Source: Candidatus Gastranaerophilales bacterium (GTDB lineage: Bacteria; Cyanobacteriota; Vampirovibrionia; Gastranaerophilales; Gastranaerophilaceae). Taken from it: a stretch of DNA of 50,348 nt. Positions 8,282-17,702 of the stretch are shown here, piece by piece; within the stretch, counting starts at the first letter, position 1, and each line of letters starts with the position of its first letter. Below the pieces are notes generated by a model. It was not told where the DNA came from and searched no databases. It worked only from the letters and a program-made list of their open reading frames with translations. Location of the stretch: contig CALURI010000015.1 in NCBI GenBank assembly GCA_944323135.1, positions 1 through 50,348 of the forward strand. The letters run 5' to 3'. The position numbers and the translations under genes are program-made.

Positions 8282-9565
8282 ATGTTTAATCTTAAGTATA
8301 ATTTTCTTGTAATAATACAAATAATAGTTGGAATATTAAATTCTGTTCTTATTATGAGGGTATTTGGAGTTTCTGCATATTCTGATGCATATTTGTTGGC
8401 AATTTCTATATTTTCGGTCTTTTGTTTAATTTTACTTATGCCAATAGATCAATTTATGCAATTTTATAATGAGTTAAAAGTAAAGTCTTTAAAAAAATCT
8501 CATGATTTTTATAATTGTGCATTGGTTTTTTCTTTTTTTGCCGGAATTATTTGTTGTTTAATTTTTCATTTTGGTCTAAATATTATTATAAAACTTTTTA
8601 CTTTGGATATTGATTCTCAAAGATTTGAAATTTTGAAGCATTTGTTGTCCATATTAACTTGTGGACTAGTGTTTTATCCTATTAACGGTGTAAACGAACG
8701 TCTTTTAAATGCGGAGATGAGATTTTCAATTCCTTACATGTTGGTTATAATCCCTAATTTATTGGTTGTTTTAGTTCAAATTTTAATGATGATTAATCAT
8801 TATATAAATATTTATTACCTTGCTTATGCACAGGCATTAGGTTTATTTTTTGTATCTTTATTTGGTTCGATTTATATTTCAAAAACGCTAATTCGTTTTA
8901 AGTTTGTCGGTTGGCAGGATTATATGACCAAATTTATAAAAAACAGTATGATTATGCAGTTCGGTAACAGTTTTTGGTCTATGACTATTCCTGTTATTTT
9001 TAACAACTTTTTAGTAACATTCCCACAGGGTTATGTTTCTTATTTTTATTATGCAAGGAAAATTTTAGATATTGCAAATAATTTTTCTATTGGCCCATCT
9101 AAGAATATTCTTCGTTCAAAGATTTCAAAATTTGTATCTAAATCAGATGTTGAATCAATAAAAAAAGTTTCTAAATCATTTTTATTGTGGGGTGGTTTAG
9201 TGTTTTTAGTAACAGTTGTTGTTGCATATTTTGTACAAGGACCTGTTATTACCTTGATTACATCAAATAAGTTAACTCCTTTGGATTTGAAGATGATATC
9301 TTTGTTATTTTTAAGTTTGAGTCCTTGGTATTTTATTATTTTTTTAGAGACACCTTATGTATGTGTAAATGTACAATCAAAGAAAGCAAAGACAGTACTA
9401 TTTATTAATCTTTCATTTCTAATTATATTTGCTTCTCTTTTACCTCTTTTTAGACAAAGTATTGGAATTTATGCAATTGCTGTTTCGTTAATATTGGCAC
9501 AAATTATAAATTTAATTTCTCATACATATGTAGCAAATAGTATTATAGATAAAATGGATAAATAA
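8282..9565 (+). CDS. MurJ/MviN-like lipid-linked oligosaccharide flippase (Wzx role)
   Basis: Polytopic membrane protein, 427 aa, about 12 helices, with charged and aromatic residues restricted to short loops. The N-terminal GVSAYSDAYLLA matches the GxxxxxDAFxxA signature of MurJ/MviN-type MOP-superfamily flippases. It is shorter than typical MurJ (about 510 aa), and its setting among glycosyltransferases suggests it flips the undecaprenyl-linked repeat unit rather than lipid II. It is the only flippase candidate in the window. No convincing ribosome site precedes the ATG. It converges with the GT2 gene 12 bases downstream. Confidence 0.8.
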   Translation: MFNLKYNFLVIIQIIVGILNSVLIMRVFGVSAYSDAYLLAISIFSVFCLILLMPIDQFMQFYNELKVKSLKKSHDFYNCALVFSFFAGIICCLIFHFGLNIIIKLFTLDIDSQRFEILKHLLSILTCGLVFYPINGVNERLLNAEMRFSIPYMLVIIPNLLVVLVQILMMINHYINIYYLAYAQALGLFFVSLFGSIYISKTLIRFKFVGWQDYMTKFIKNSMIMQFGNSFWSMTIPVIFNNFLVTFPQGYVSYFYYARKILDIANNFSIGPSKNILRSKISKFVSKSDVESIKKVSKSFLLWGGLVFLVTVVVAYFVQGPVITLITSNKLTPLDLKMISLLFLSLSPWYFIIFLETPYVCVNVQSKKAKTVLFINLSFLIIFASLLPLFRQSIGIYAIAVSLILAQIINLISHTYVANSIIDKMDK

Positions 9566-9577
9566 TTTTTATTTTTT

Positions 9578-10624
9578 CTAATTTGTTTTTATAAAACGAT
9601 ATGGTTTTACTATCAGATATTTTCCTATTGGTCTGATAATTGACAAGTATACTCCTAACAGATGGTATTTGTCCATTTGAAGATATCTTTTCCCTAGTTT
9701 ATATCCGTTCATTTTTTCGACTGTTTTTTTATCAAAATCTTTATAGAGTTCAAGTATTTGCTTAATAAAATTAATATATTCTTGTTTCTGTTGTGTAAAA
9801 TATAGATTAGAACAGATATTTATTAATAAATAAAAAAAGCGATTGACAGAATGTAACTTTAATAATTTATTCGTTGTAAGATTATTATTAATATAATTAA
9901 TGCATTTTACTATTTTAGAGAATGTAGAGTATTTGTTTTGTTTAATCTTGTCCATTCCGGCTGTTAAAGAATTTTCCCTTGAAACAGTATAATTATATAG
10001 GTAGTCTTCTATTATTAAAATTTGAGGGTTTATTTCTAGACAATAAAATAAAAAGATACTATCTTCTCCATAATTTAGATTTTTAGGGAATTTAATATTA
10101 TTTGATTGTATAATATTTCTTTTATAAAGTTTATCCCAACATAGAATTTTCATATATTTAAATGTTTCTTCTATTTTGTCATAAAAGAAATATGGTTTGT
10201 TTTTAATTTTATTGGAAGGGTAAAAAAGAGTATCTTTAACCAAAGTATTTGCTTTTATTAGGTTTCTTTGAAAAGATATTAAATCAACATTTGTTTCTAT
10301 TGCTTTTTGGTATAATATTTCACATGCATTAAGTTCTAAATAATCATCACCATCGACAAACATAATATAATCACCAGATGCTGCTTGAATGCCGGTATTT
10401 CTTGCAATAGAAACTCCTTCATTTTTTTTATCAATGATTTTTATTCTATTATCCTGTTCAGCAAGTTTTTGAAGAATTTTTATAGTATTATCAGTAGAAC
10501 CATCATTTACACAGATTATCTCAATATCTTTTAGTGTTTGTTGAGTTAGCGAATTAACACATTTTCTTACATAATCTTCAAGGTTATAAAATGTAGCAAT
10601 TATTGATATTTTAATCTTTTTCAT
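9578..10624 (-). CDS. GT2-family glycosyltransferase
   Basis: Cytoplasmic GT-A fold glycosyltransferase, 348 aa. The nucleotide-sugar site is seen in ISIIATFYN (residues 7-14), VNDGS (39-43) and the metal-binding DGDD (91-94). The C-terminal half is helical and basic, as in capsule and O-antigen transferases of this family. It is the last gene of the long minus-strand operon and overlaps the end of the pyruvyltransferase fusion gene by 14 bases. Donor and acceptor sugars cannot be read from the sequence. Confidence 0.9.
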   Translation of the reverse strand: MKKIKISIIATFYNLEDYVRKCVNSLTQQTLKDIEIICVNDGSTDNTIKILQKLAEQDNRIKIIDKKNEGVSIARNTGIQAASGDYIMFVDGDDYLELNACEILYQKAIETNVDLISFQRNLIKANTLVKDTLFYPSNKIKNKPYFFYDKIEETFKYMKILCWDKLYKRNIIQSNNIKFPKNLNYGEDSIFLFYCLEINPQILIIEDYLYNYTVSRENSLTAGMDKIKQNKYSTFSKIVKCINYINNNLTTNKLLKLHSVNRFFYLLINICSNLYFTQQKQEYINFIKQILELYKDFDKKTVEKMNGYKLGKRYLQMDKYHLLGVYLSIIRPIGKYLIVKPYRFIKTN

Positions 10625-13049
10625 GTTGCAATTCCTTTAGTAATTTGTTTTTTCTTATTTTATCAGCAATAGGTGATATAAAAATATGTATAAAAAATAA
10701 ATAGAAAAATTTGTTTTTTCTATAAAATACATCTGGATGTAGTTTTTGGTATTTTTCTTTTAATTTAGTAAACTGTTTTTCTATGTCATTTTTTTGTTGC
10801 TTTTCCTTACGTAATTCTTCTTTTATTTTGATCAAAATTTGTTTTCTTTGATTATCTAAATTTTTATTGATCATTTCATAGTTAATACTTTGTGTATTGT
10901 TAAAATTTTCAAGAAAATCTTGAAAATTTTTGTAAATGGGGATATTAACATTTAATTTTTTAAATATTGAACTGAATCTTGTTGTATCACATTTATTTTT
11001 TAAACAAATTACAGGACGATTGAAAATTATTGCAAAGGCTACACAATGAAATGAATCAGTTACAATAAATTTAGAATCTCTGATAGATTTGAGCCAATTT
11101 TCAACAGATTTGTTATTATTTGTTTCCTTATATGGTGCTAACTGGTTTCCATAGAATTGATTAACTTTCAAATTATATTTTTCTTGCAGGTATTTTATTG
11201 TATTTGTGGTATCTTCATTTGGGTATAATACATAGCTCATTATACTATTTTCATAGTTATTTGTTTTTGTATTTTCTATCAATTTTTCATAATCTTGTTT
11301 TTTTAAGAAAAATACAGGATCCATAAACCATTCTGCATCAATATTGAATTTTTCTTTTAGTTTTTGTTTTGATATATCTTCTCTTGTTGATATAAAATCA
11401 AATCTTTTGAATAACAGTTCCAAATCTTGCATAATTTCAGGTTCTTCTTCAAAGTTCCAAGATCCAAAAGAACCAGATATAATCATTTTTTTTGTTGATG
11501 AGTCCGCAAAATCAAGTAAGCTTTGATATGTTAGGCCTTTCATATCTTTATAGCTAAGTTGATTATCCGCACCGACTATAATAGTATCTGAGAGTTTGTT
11601 CAAATTTTCAAAGTCTTTATTCACAAGGCATAAATCAGTTTTTTCTGCATATTTTTTGTTGAATTTTTTCGCATAGCCAATAGACATTCCATTGTTTATA
11701 TATCTTGCTGAAAATCCAAGTTTTTTGATACTTTCTTTTAAAGCGTAAGCTGTGAGAATTGAACCATAATTTTTCCAAGCAAACCAGGTTAATAGTAAAC
11801 AATCAACTTTATTTGTTGGTTTATGAATAAATAATTTAATTATATTTTTTATAAATTTTGGAGTATGCTCTTTGATTTTATAGTAAAAATATTTCCATCC
11901 GAGATTTTTTTTGAAGAGTTTGTCCATTTTTTCATATCCAAATTTTTCATAAATAGCCAGGTATTGTTTACTTGTATCATTTAGTTTAATAGGATATCTA
12001 AGAGGTCCATTATATTTTTTTAGTTTTGTTATATCAATATTTTCTATAATTAAATTTTCTTTTATTTTTCCAAGAATTTCTTTTCCTTTATTAGTGTTTA
12101 TTAAAACTAGTGATATACCCTTGTCTTTATCAAGAGTTCCTCCATTTTGTTTTAATAAATTGGGATATTCAATTTCTATACCCCAGCAATCAGCTATTGT
12201 AATATCTGAAATTCTATTTAGTCCTGTAAATTGGCAGTTATAGCAGCTTTCGCGATGAATACCTCCATTTATAAAAAGATTAAAATAAGAAGAAGTAGTT
12301 TGATATATTATTTTTTCTTTTAATTTATTTTTTTTTGTTTTGTATAAAACTGTAAATCCGGTAGTACTCCAACCAAAAATTTTTTTATTTCTGAATTTAA
12401 AATTTACTATTTCTAAAAGATTTTTTTTATTTTCTAAAAACTTCACATAACTATTAAATAATTTTAAAGAGGGCACACCTTCACAACTAAGGTCAACTGT
12501 TAATAAATTATTATAATCTTTATTTAGGAATGCTTTTAATCCAGCTATTTGACATGGCGTTCCAGAAAAAAGAACTAATCGATTTTGTTTAAGAAATTGT
12601 TTTGCTTCTTTATATGTGTTTTTTATATTACTTTGTACATATTTTGAGCCTTGCAGTTTATATAAATCTTTTTCATCATCTATATATATGTGTTTAACGT
12701 CAAATTCATTGTTTATTTTTTCCATTGTGCAACCAAATACAACCCCATTGTTTGATAGGATATATTTTGCAATTTGGGCAAACATGCCACCGGATGAAGA
12801 TTTTTTAGTGAGAGCATAATTTTTTGATTGTAGTGCAATAGTTTTTGATGGAAAGTTTTTTGTAATTGTGTCTATATTTTGACATACTATCTCACAAAGA
12901 TGACAATTTATGCATTTTTCTTCATCTATTGATGGGTATAGAAAACCTTGTTCATCTTCTTTCATTTTAATCGCATTTTTAGGGCATATGTTTTCGCATG
13001 CTCCACAAGATGTACATAATATTGGATTTGTATTTTTACCTATACTCAT
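10611..13049 (-). CDS. FrhB-like iron-sulfur protein fused to polysaccharide pyruvyltransferase
   Basis: An 812-aa two-part protein. The N-terminal half carries two ferredoxin-type motifs, Cys12-15-18-22 (CTSCGACENICP) and Cys46-49-52-56, followed by a coenzyme F420 hydrogenase/dehydrogenase beta-subunit-like domain (to about residue 390). From about residue 415 to 715 is a polysaccharide pyruvyltransferase domain (CsaB/WcaK type), starting LLLTWFAWKNYGSIL and containing DSFHCVAFAI. The last 80 residues are lysine-rich helix. The same two domains often occur as adjacent genes in polysaccharide clusters. Expected role: adding a ketal-linked pyruvate, or a related redox-linked modification, to a sugar. 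Its ATG shares one base with the stop of the upstream acyltransferase (TAATG). Confidence 0.85.
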   Translation of the reverse strand: MSIGKNTNPILCTSCGACENICPKNAIKMKEDEQGFLYPSIDEEKCINCHLCEIVCQNIDTITKNFPSKTIALQSKNYALTKKSSSGGMFAQIAKYILSNNGVVFGCTMEKINNEFDVKHIYIDDEKDLYKLQGSKYVQSNIKNTYKEAKQFLKQNRLVLFSGTPCQIAGLKAFLNKDYNNLLTVDLSCEGVPSLKLFNSYVKFLENKKNLLEIVNFKFRNKKIFGWSTTGFTVLYKTKKNKLKEKIIYQTTSSYFNLFINGGIHRESCYNCQFTGLNRISDITIADCWGIEIEYPNLLKQNGGTLDKDKGISLVLINTNKGKEILGKIKENLIIENIDITKLKKYNGPLRYPIKLNDTSKQYLAIYEKFGYEKMDKLFKKNLGWKYFYYKIKEHTPKFIKNIIKLFIHKPTNKVDCLLLTWFAWKNYGSILTAYALKESIKKLGFSARYINNGMSIGYAKKFNKKYAEKTDLCLVNKDFENLNKLSDTIIVGADNQLSYKDMKGLTYQSLLDFADSSTKKMIISGSFGSWNFEEEPEIMQDLELLFKRFDFISTREDISKQKLKEKFNIDAEWFMDPVFFLKKQDYEKLIENTKTNNYENSIMSYVLYPNEDTTNTIKYLQEKYNLKVNQFYGNQLAPYKETNNNKSVENWLKSIRDSKFIVTDSFHCVAFAIIFNRPVICLKNKCDTTRFSSIFKKLNVNIPIYKNFQDFLENFNNTQSINYEMINKNLDNQRKQILIKIKEELRKEKQQKNDIEKQFTKLKEKYQKLHPDVFYRKNKFFYLFFIHIFISPIADKIRKNKLLKELQHEKD

Positions 13050-14047
13050 TAGTTTTCTTTCATATAAAATATTTTTTGAAATTGTTTATATATTATTGCA
13101 TAACATATTCCAATTATTATACTAAATAAAATTTTAGCATAAAAAGGGAAAATTAAATGTCTTTGATTGTAAAGTGCTAGCAGTAATGTATCTATTAAAT
13201 AAATTTCTAGGGATATTTTACCAAGATAATTGAGTGAAGCTAAAATAAACTTAAATATATATGTATTTATGTATGTGCTAATTTCTGCAAAAAACATAGT
13301 GAGTGCTGGGGCTAAAATAATAAAAGGATATCTAATTAGTCCATATGTGAATTTTTCTTCTTTAAGAAATAAAAACATTATTACTAAACTTAAAAAGGCG
13401 AAAATTCCTCCAATATAAAAAATATTTTTTGTTCTGTCTGTGATTTTGTAATTATTACAATAATAGAATCCAAAGATAAGTCCAAGAATATATATAGGAA
13501 GTCGTAAAGTGGCTATTAAAATAGAAGTCCCCCAATATGGAATAGAAAGAAAAATAGGTATAAATAAAAATATTAAGATATTTTTTAGACTATAACAATG
13601 TTTTTTAATTATATTAACTAATATTGGAGAAATAAAATAAAACATGCATATTGCAGATATATACCAAAAACCATATGGGGGTTTAGACAATGTTGGTACC
13701 CAAAAATCTTGTTGGGTTAAATATCCAATTGCTTGGTGAAATGTTAAATTATTTGATGAAAAAATATAAAGTATTGTTATAGGTAGGACTGGCAACAATC
13801 TTTTTATTCTTCTTTTATAAAAAGATATTTCGTCATTATTATTATTTAGAGAGTAATATATTCCAAATCCAGATAAAAATAAAAATATATCAACTCCGCC
13901 AAAACCAATAGAAAATAAAGGAAATTTAATAAATAAAGGTAGATTTTGAGGCTGTGAATGATAGAAAACTATCCATAGTATAGCTATTCCCATAACTAGA
14001 TTTCTATTCTTACTAATAAGAAAAAGTATATTATTTTTATTTTGCAT
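13049..14047 (-). CDS. Acyltransferase-3 family membrane O-acyltransferase
   Basis: Polytopic inner-membrane protein, 332 aa, about ten helices, of the acyltransferase-3 (OafA/NodX/WecH) family, which transfers acetyl or other acyl groups onto extracytoplasmic sugars. The conserved first-helix histidine is His30 in IVFYHSQ, and the GGVDIFLFLSGF motif follows. It lacks an SGNH hydrolase extension. It sits between a GT4 gene upstream (34 bases) and the pyruvyltransferase fusion downstream (one-base overlap). It is one of three genes of this family in the window. Confidence 0.9.
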   Translation of the reverse strand: MQNKNNILFLISKNRNLVMGIAILWIVFYHSQPQNLPLFIKFPLFSIGFGGVDIFLFLSGFGIYYSLNNNNDEISFYKRRIKRLLPVLPITILYIFSSNNLTFHQAIGYLTQQDFWVPTLSKPPYGFWYISAICMFYFISPILVNIIKKHCYSLKNILIFLFIPIFLSIPYWGTSILIATLRLPIYILGLIFGFYYCNNYKITDRTKNIFYIGGIFAFLSLVIMFLFLKEEKFTYGLIRYPFIILAPALTMFFAEISTYINTYIFKFILASLNYLGKISLEIYLIDTLLLALYNQRHLIFPFYAKILFSIIIGICYAIIYKQFQKIFYMKEN

Positions 14048-14080
14048 AAATATATTTCCTTAAAAAATTTATAAAATTTT

Positions 14081-15139
14081 TTATTTTATTACCTCTTTTA
14101 ATTGTTTCGCAATATTTTCGATAGAAAATCTTTTAACATTTTGTTGTCCAAGAAAAATTAGTTCATTTCTTCTTGGTTCGTTATTTATTAGGGATTCTAA
14201 TTTCTTTGCAATTGATTTTGAATCAGTACTGCAAAATTCAGCACCGTTCCCTGCAACTTCTCTGAATACTGGGATGTCAGAACACAGCACTGGACAATTT
14301 GAATATTGAGCTTCGATTATAGGTATACCAAAACCTTCATATAATGATGGAAATACATATAATAATGCATTCTTGTATAATGATGGTAAATCCTCATCTG
14401 GAATATAACCAGTAAAAATTATATTATGGTGTTTGGTTAATTTTTCTCTATCTTCATTTCCCATACCTCCAACAAGTATAAGTTTTAGTTCTGGATATTT
14501 ATCTGAAATACTCTCAAACGCTTTAATCAGTTCTGGAATATTTTTATTTTGGTTTAATGTAGCAACTGATAAGATATATTTTTTTTCTGATAAATTGTAT
14601 TTATTTATAAAAGATTTATCAACTTTAAAATTAATAAAATTAGAAGATATGGAATTATATACAACTTTTATTTTATCAGAATTTATATAAAAATATTTTA
14701 ATAGTTCTTTTTTTACAGTATCTGATACGGCTATAATTATATCAGCTTTCTTTATTGCATTATAGAATCTTCTAAAGAAAAGAGTTCTTCCAATTTTAGT
14801 TGCTTGATTTGGGTATAAAAATAATCTTATATCGTGTATAACTGTAATATATTTACTTTTTTTTAATTTTATAAAAGGTAGAAAAAAATTTGTTGAAATT
14901 AGTAAAATTTCTTCTTTTATCATTAATAATTTAAATATAAAGATGAAGTTATACCAAAATATATAAGCAAAATTTTTTATGTATGAATTGAAAGAAAAAA
15001 TTTTTAAAAAGTTTTTAGAAAAATTTTTATAATTGAGATTTAATTCATTCAAAGCTTTTTCTACTATAATAGTATATTGCCCAATTCCTGTTTTATTTAG
15101 TAAAGCACATTCTTCTTCTATTATAATTGTTTTAGACAT
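14081..15139 (-). CDS. GT4-family glycosyltransferase
   Basis: GT-B fold retaining glycosyltransferase, 352 aa. The C-terminal half shows LSVATLNQNKN, ILVGG and the E-x7-E motif Glu268-Glu276 (EGFGIPIIE) typical of GT4 mannosyl-, glucosyl- and rhamnosyltransferases. The N-terminal half begins with an IIIEEECALLNKTGIGQY stretch where family members usually have a glycine-rich acceptor loop. It is preceded by a 168-base gap with TATAAT-like sequence, so it may have its own promoter within the larger minus-strand string. GAGG lies about ten bases before the ATG. Confidence 0.9.
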   Translation of the reverse strand: MSKTIIIEEECALLNKTGIGQYTIIVEKALNELNLNYKNFSKNFLKIFSFNSYIKNFAYIFWYNFIFIFKLLMIKEEILLISTNFFLPFIKLKKSKYITVIHDIRLFLYPNQATKIGRTLFFRRFYNAIKKADIIIAVSDTVKKELLKYFYINSDKIKVVYNSISSNFINFKVDKSFINKYNLSEKKYILSVATLNQNKNIPELIKAFESISDKYPELKLILVGGMGNEDREKLTKHHNIIFTGYIPDEDLPSLYKNALLYVFPSLYEGFGIPIIEAQYSNCPVLCSDIPVFREVAGNGAEFCSTDSKSIAKKLESLINNEPRRNELIFLGQQNVKRFSIENIAKQLKEVIK

Positions 15140-15307
15140 TAATCTTAAGCCTCATAATTTATTTCGTAATACTAATTTATAATTCATATTATAATAAAAA
15201 TATATATTTTTTTGTTTTTATTGCTAAGTTTTTAACGGTGTTAAAGCCTATATTAATTAAGTTTTTTATAATTTACAAATATTATTGTTACGTCCATATT
15301 AATCCTT

Positions 15308-16291
15308 TTATTTTAAACCTATAAATATTTTTATTTTTGGACAATAGTTTTCTATGAATTTTGATATTACTATAGGTAGTAACATCCCAGTTAAAAAAAT
15401 TATTATAAAAGAACTATTGTATGAAAAATATCCTAATTTATATATACATCTACTAAGAGATAAACCAAACCAATGTAATAAGTATATTTGATAATAATAT
15501 CCATCTATTATCCCATATAAAAATTTATTATTACAATTAACTGCTCTTTCTGCAACAAAGAAAATTACTAATATACCTAATAAGGCTGCTAAAAATTTAT
15601 AAAAAGAAGTTGGATTATAGAAATTTAATATCATAGAAATTGTATATAAAATAAAAAACAATAATGTAGATTTAGGTGAGATAATTTTTTTAAAAGGTTC
15701 CCAATATTTTGAGATTATCATTCCTAAAATAAAATATACATAATAATGTAAACAACTATTTATGCATAATAAATCATTAGCAATATTAACTGGTCTAAAA
15801 ATATTTATAAGCAATGTTGTAATTAATAAAATATGTAATAAAGCAAAATGTTTTTTTATAAATGGATATAGTAATTTAGAAAAAAGTAGCATAAAAAATA
15901 TAGCATATAAAAACCAAAAATAAGGTATAGGTCCATCCCAAGGATACAAAAACATTTTTAATAGGTAGGATTGTTCATGTACTATAAATTTTGAGAAAAA
16001 TAGATTTTTTATTATGTATGCTAAAATATTTAATAATACAAATGGAATAAAAAATCTTGAAAATTTTTTCTTTAAGAATTTTATTAGCGAAATTTCTTTA
16101 TAAGTATATACGAATAGAAATCCTGAAATGAGAAATAATAGAGGAACATGGATGGAATAAATTATTTTGTTAAGTAAAAAATTCCATTTAAATTGGTGTA
16201 GCAAGTCCATATTAGGTGAAGAATGACCTAATACGACAAGGCTAATTGCAAAACTTTGTAAAAATGTAATGATATTATTATGTTTTTTCAT
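15308..16291 (-). CDS. Acyltransferase-3 family membrane O-acyltransferase
   Basis: Second membrane acyltransferase of this family, 327 aa, about ten helices. His23 in LVVLGHSSPN is the conserved catalytic-type histidine, and IHVPLLFLISGFLF is the typical second motif. Its sequence differs strongly from the neighbour at 13049-14047, so this is not a recent duplication; the two probably modify different positions. It overlaps the Wzy gene by 14 bases and has an AGGA site seven bases before the ATG. Substrate is unknown; O-acetylation is the default guess. Confidence 0.9.
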   Translation of the reverse strand: MKKHNNIITFLQSFAISLVVLGHSSPNMDLLHQFKWNFLLNKIIYSIHVPLLFLISGFLFVYTYKEISLIKFLKKKFSRFFIPFVLLNILAYIIKNLFFSKFIVHEQSYLLKMFLYPWDGPIPYFWFLYAIFFMLLFSKLLYPFIKKHFALLHILLITTLLINIFRPVNIANDLLCINSCLHYYVYFILGMIISKYWEPFKKIISPKSTLLFFILYTISMILNFYNPTSFYKFLAALLGILVIFFVAERAVNCNNKFLYGIIDGYYYQIYLLHWFGLSLSRCIYKLGYFSYNSSFIIIFLTGMLLPIVISKFIENYCPKIKIFIGLK

Positions 16292-17702
16292 GTTTAATCC
16301 TGTTAATATAATAATTTGTTACTGTTAATATAAATCCTATTATTACCCAAGTATATGAATCATTTAACAGTGAAGAATAGAAAGTTGATAATATATAAGT
16401 GATTAAAAAAATCTGAAAACTAGATATTAAAATTTTTGCTTTCCCATAAAGCATTGGAATTAATTTATGTAAAATAATGATTTCTTTAACGATAAAATAA
16501 TAAAATAAATATGTTCCAATAATTCCAGTTTCAGAAAAAATTTTAATAAAAATAGTTGATGCTGGATTTGTTTTATTCAACAATACAAATATTTCTAGCT
16601 CTTTAGTTAATGGTATAGAAGAATGTGATAATTGTTCGGCTATCAAATATGACATATTACCATAACCAACTCCTAAGAATAAATGTTGAAGTCCCATTTT
16701 TATTGCATTTATAATAGTAATAATTCTGGTTGCCAAAGAAGGTTCTACCATAATAAAATCTTCAAAACTGTTTATATTTTGAATTACAAGAAAAATTCTA
16801 TTTAAATATGTACTAGACAAATCAATTTTAGTAAAAATTAATAATATTACAGAAATTAATGATAAGAATAATATAGATATTGGAATAAAATGTCTTATTA
16901 TTTTTTTATATTCTTGTCTAATAATTAGAAAATAAATAGTTGTAAAAATAATATTAAATATTAAAAAAATCGGAGATTGCGTTAATATTAAAGAAATCCA
17001 CATAAATGGGATAATTGTTCTTTTGGTTACTATATTTATTAGATTATTTTTAAATATTTTATATTTTGATAATGTCCATTCATATACTATTGGGGATACA
17101 ACAAAAATAAAATAGCCAAGAAATGATGGCTCATCAAATATGGAACGAGCTCTAGGTAAATTCCCAATCATTACTCTTGATATTTCAGTAGAGTTTAACA
17201 TTAATAATCTTTTATTACTTAAAATTGTAATTACTTCTTTCAATATTGGAATATCAAAATAAAAAATAAGAAAATCCAGAATTCCTAATAAAAAGACAAA
17301 CCAGAAAAATAAATATAAAAAACGAGTAAAAGTTTTTATATTTATGTATTTAGGTACTATAAATAAAGGCAATATACAAGGTAACATAACAGAGCAAATA
17401 AGACCGCCAAGTGTTCCGGTAATAAAACCTCCAATAAAAAACTTACCTTTTATAATTGAAAAAATGATTGTTATGAATGCCCATATAAAAAATAAAACTA
17501 AATATTTAAAAGGAGTTTGCTTATAATAATATAATAAAGTCCTTATTAATTTTTTGTTATAAAAAATGAGTAAAATGCAGAATATAAATAAAATAGCAGG
17601 AATATACACCGGTATAAATTGAGTACCTATAATAAAACAAAAGGATGGTAACATTAACAATACAAGTGCTATAAAAATTATATATTTTAAATTAATTTTC
17701 AT
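16278..17702 (-). CDS. wzy: O-antigen polymerase/ligase-like protein (Wzy)
   Basis: Integral membrane protein, 474 aa, with about 12 strongly hydrophobic helices and a larger extracytoplasmic loop in the second half containing GVGYGNMSYLIAEQL, which matches the region conserved in Wzy/WaaL family proteins. With no other candidate in the window, it most likely polymerises the repeat units. A ligase role cannot be excluded, since both families share this topology. It overlaps the GT4 gene upstream by 11 bases and the acyltransferase downstream by 14, so it is locked into the operon. Confidence 0.8.
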   Translation of the reverse strand: MKINLKYIIFIALVLLMLPSFCFIIGTQFIPVYIPAILFIFCILLIFYNKKLIRTLLYYYKQTPFKYLVLFFIWAFITIIFSIIKGKFFIGGFITGTLGGLICSVMLPCILPLFIVPKYINIKTFTRFLYLFFWFVFLLGILDFLIFYFDIPILKEVITILSNKRLLMLNSTEISRVMIGNLPRARSIFDEPSFLGYFIFVVSPIVYEWTLSKYKIFKNNLINIVTKRTIIPFMWISLILTQSPIFLIFNIIFTTIYFLIIRQEYKKIIRHFIPISILFLSLISVILLIFTKIDLSSTYLNRIFLVIQNINSFEDFIMVEPSLATRIITIINAIKMGLQHLFLGVGYGNMSYLIAEQLSHSSIPLTKELEIFVLLNKTNPASTIFIKIFSETGIIGTYLFYYFIVKEIIILHKLIPMLYGKAKILISSFQIFLITYILSTFYSSLLNDSYTWVIIGFILTVTNYYINRIKHEKT

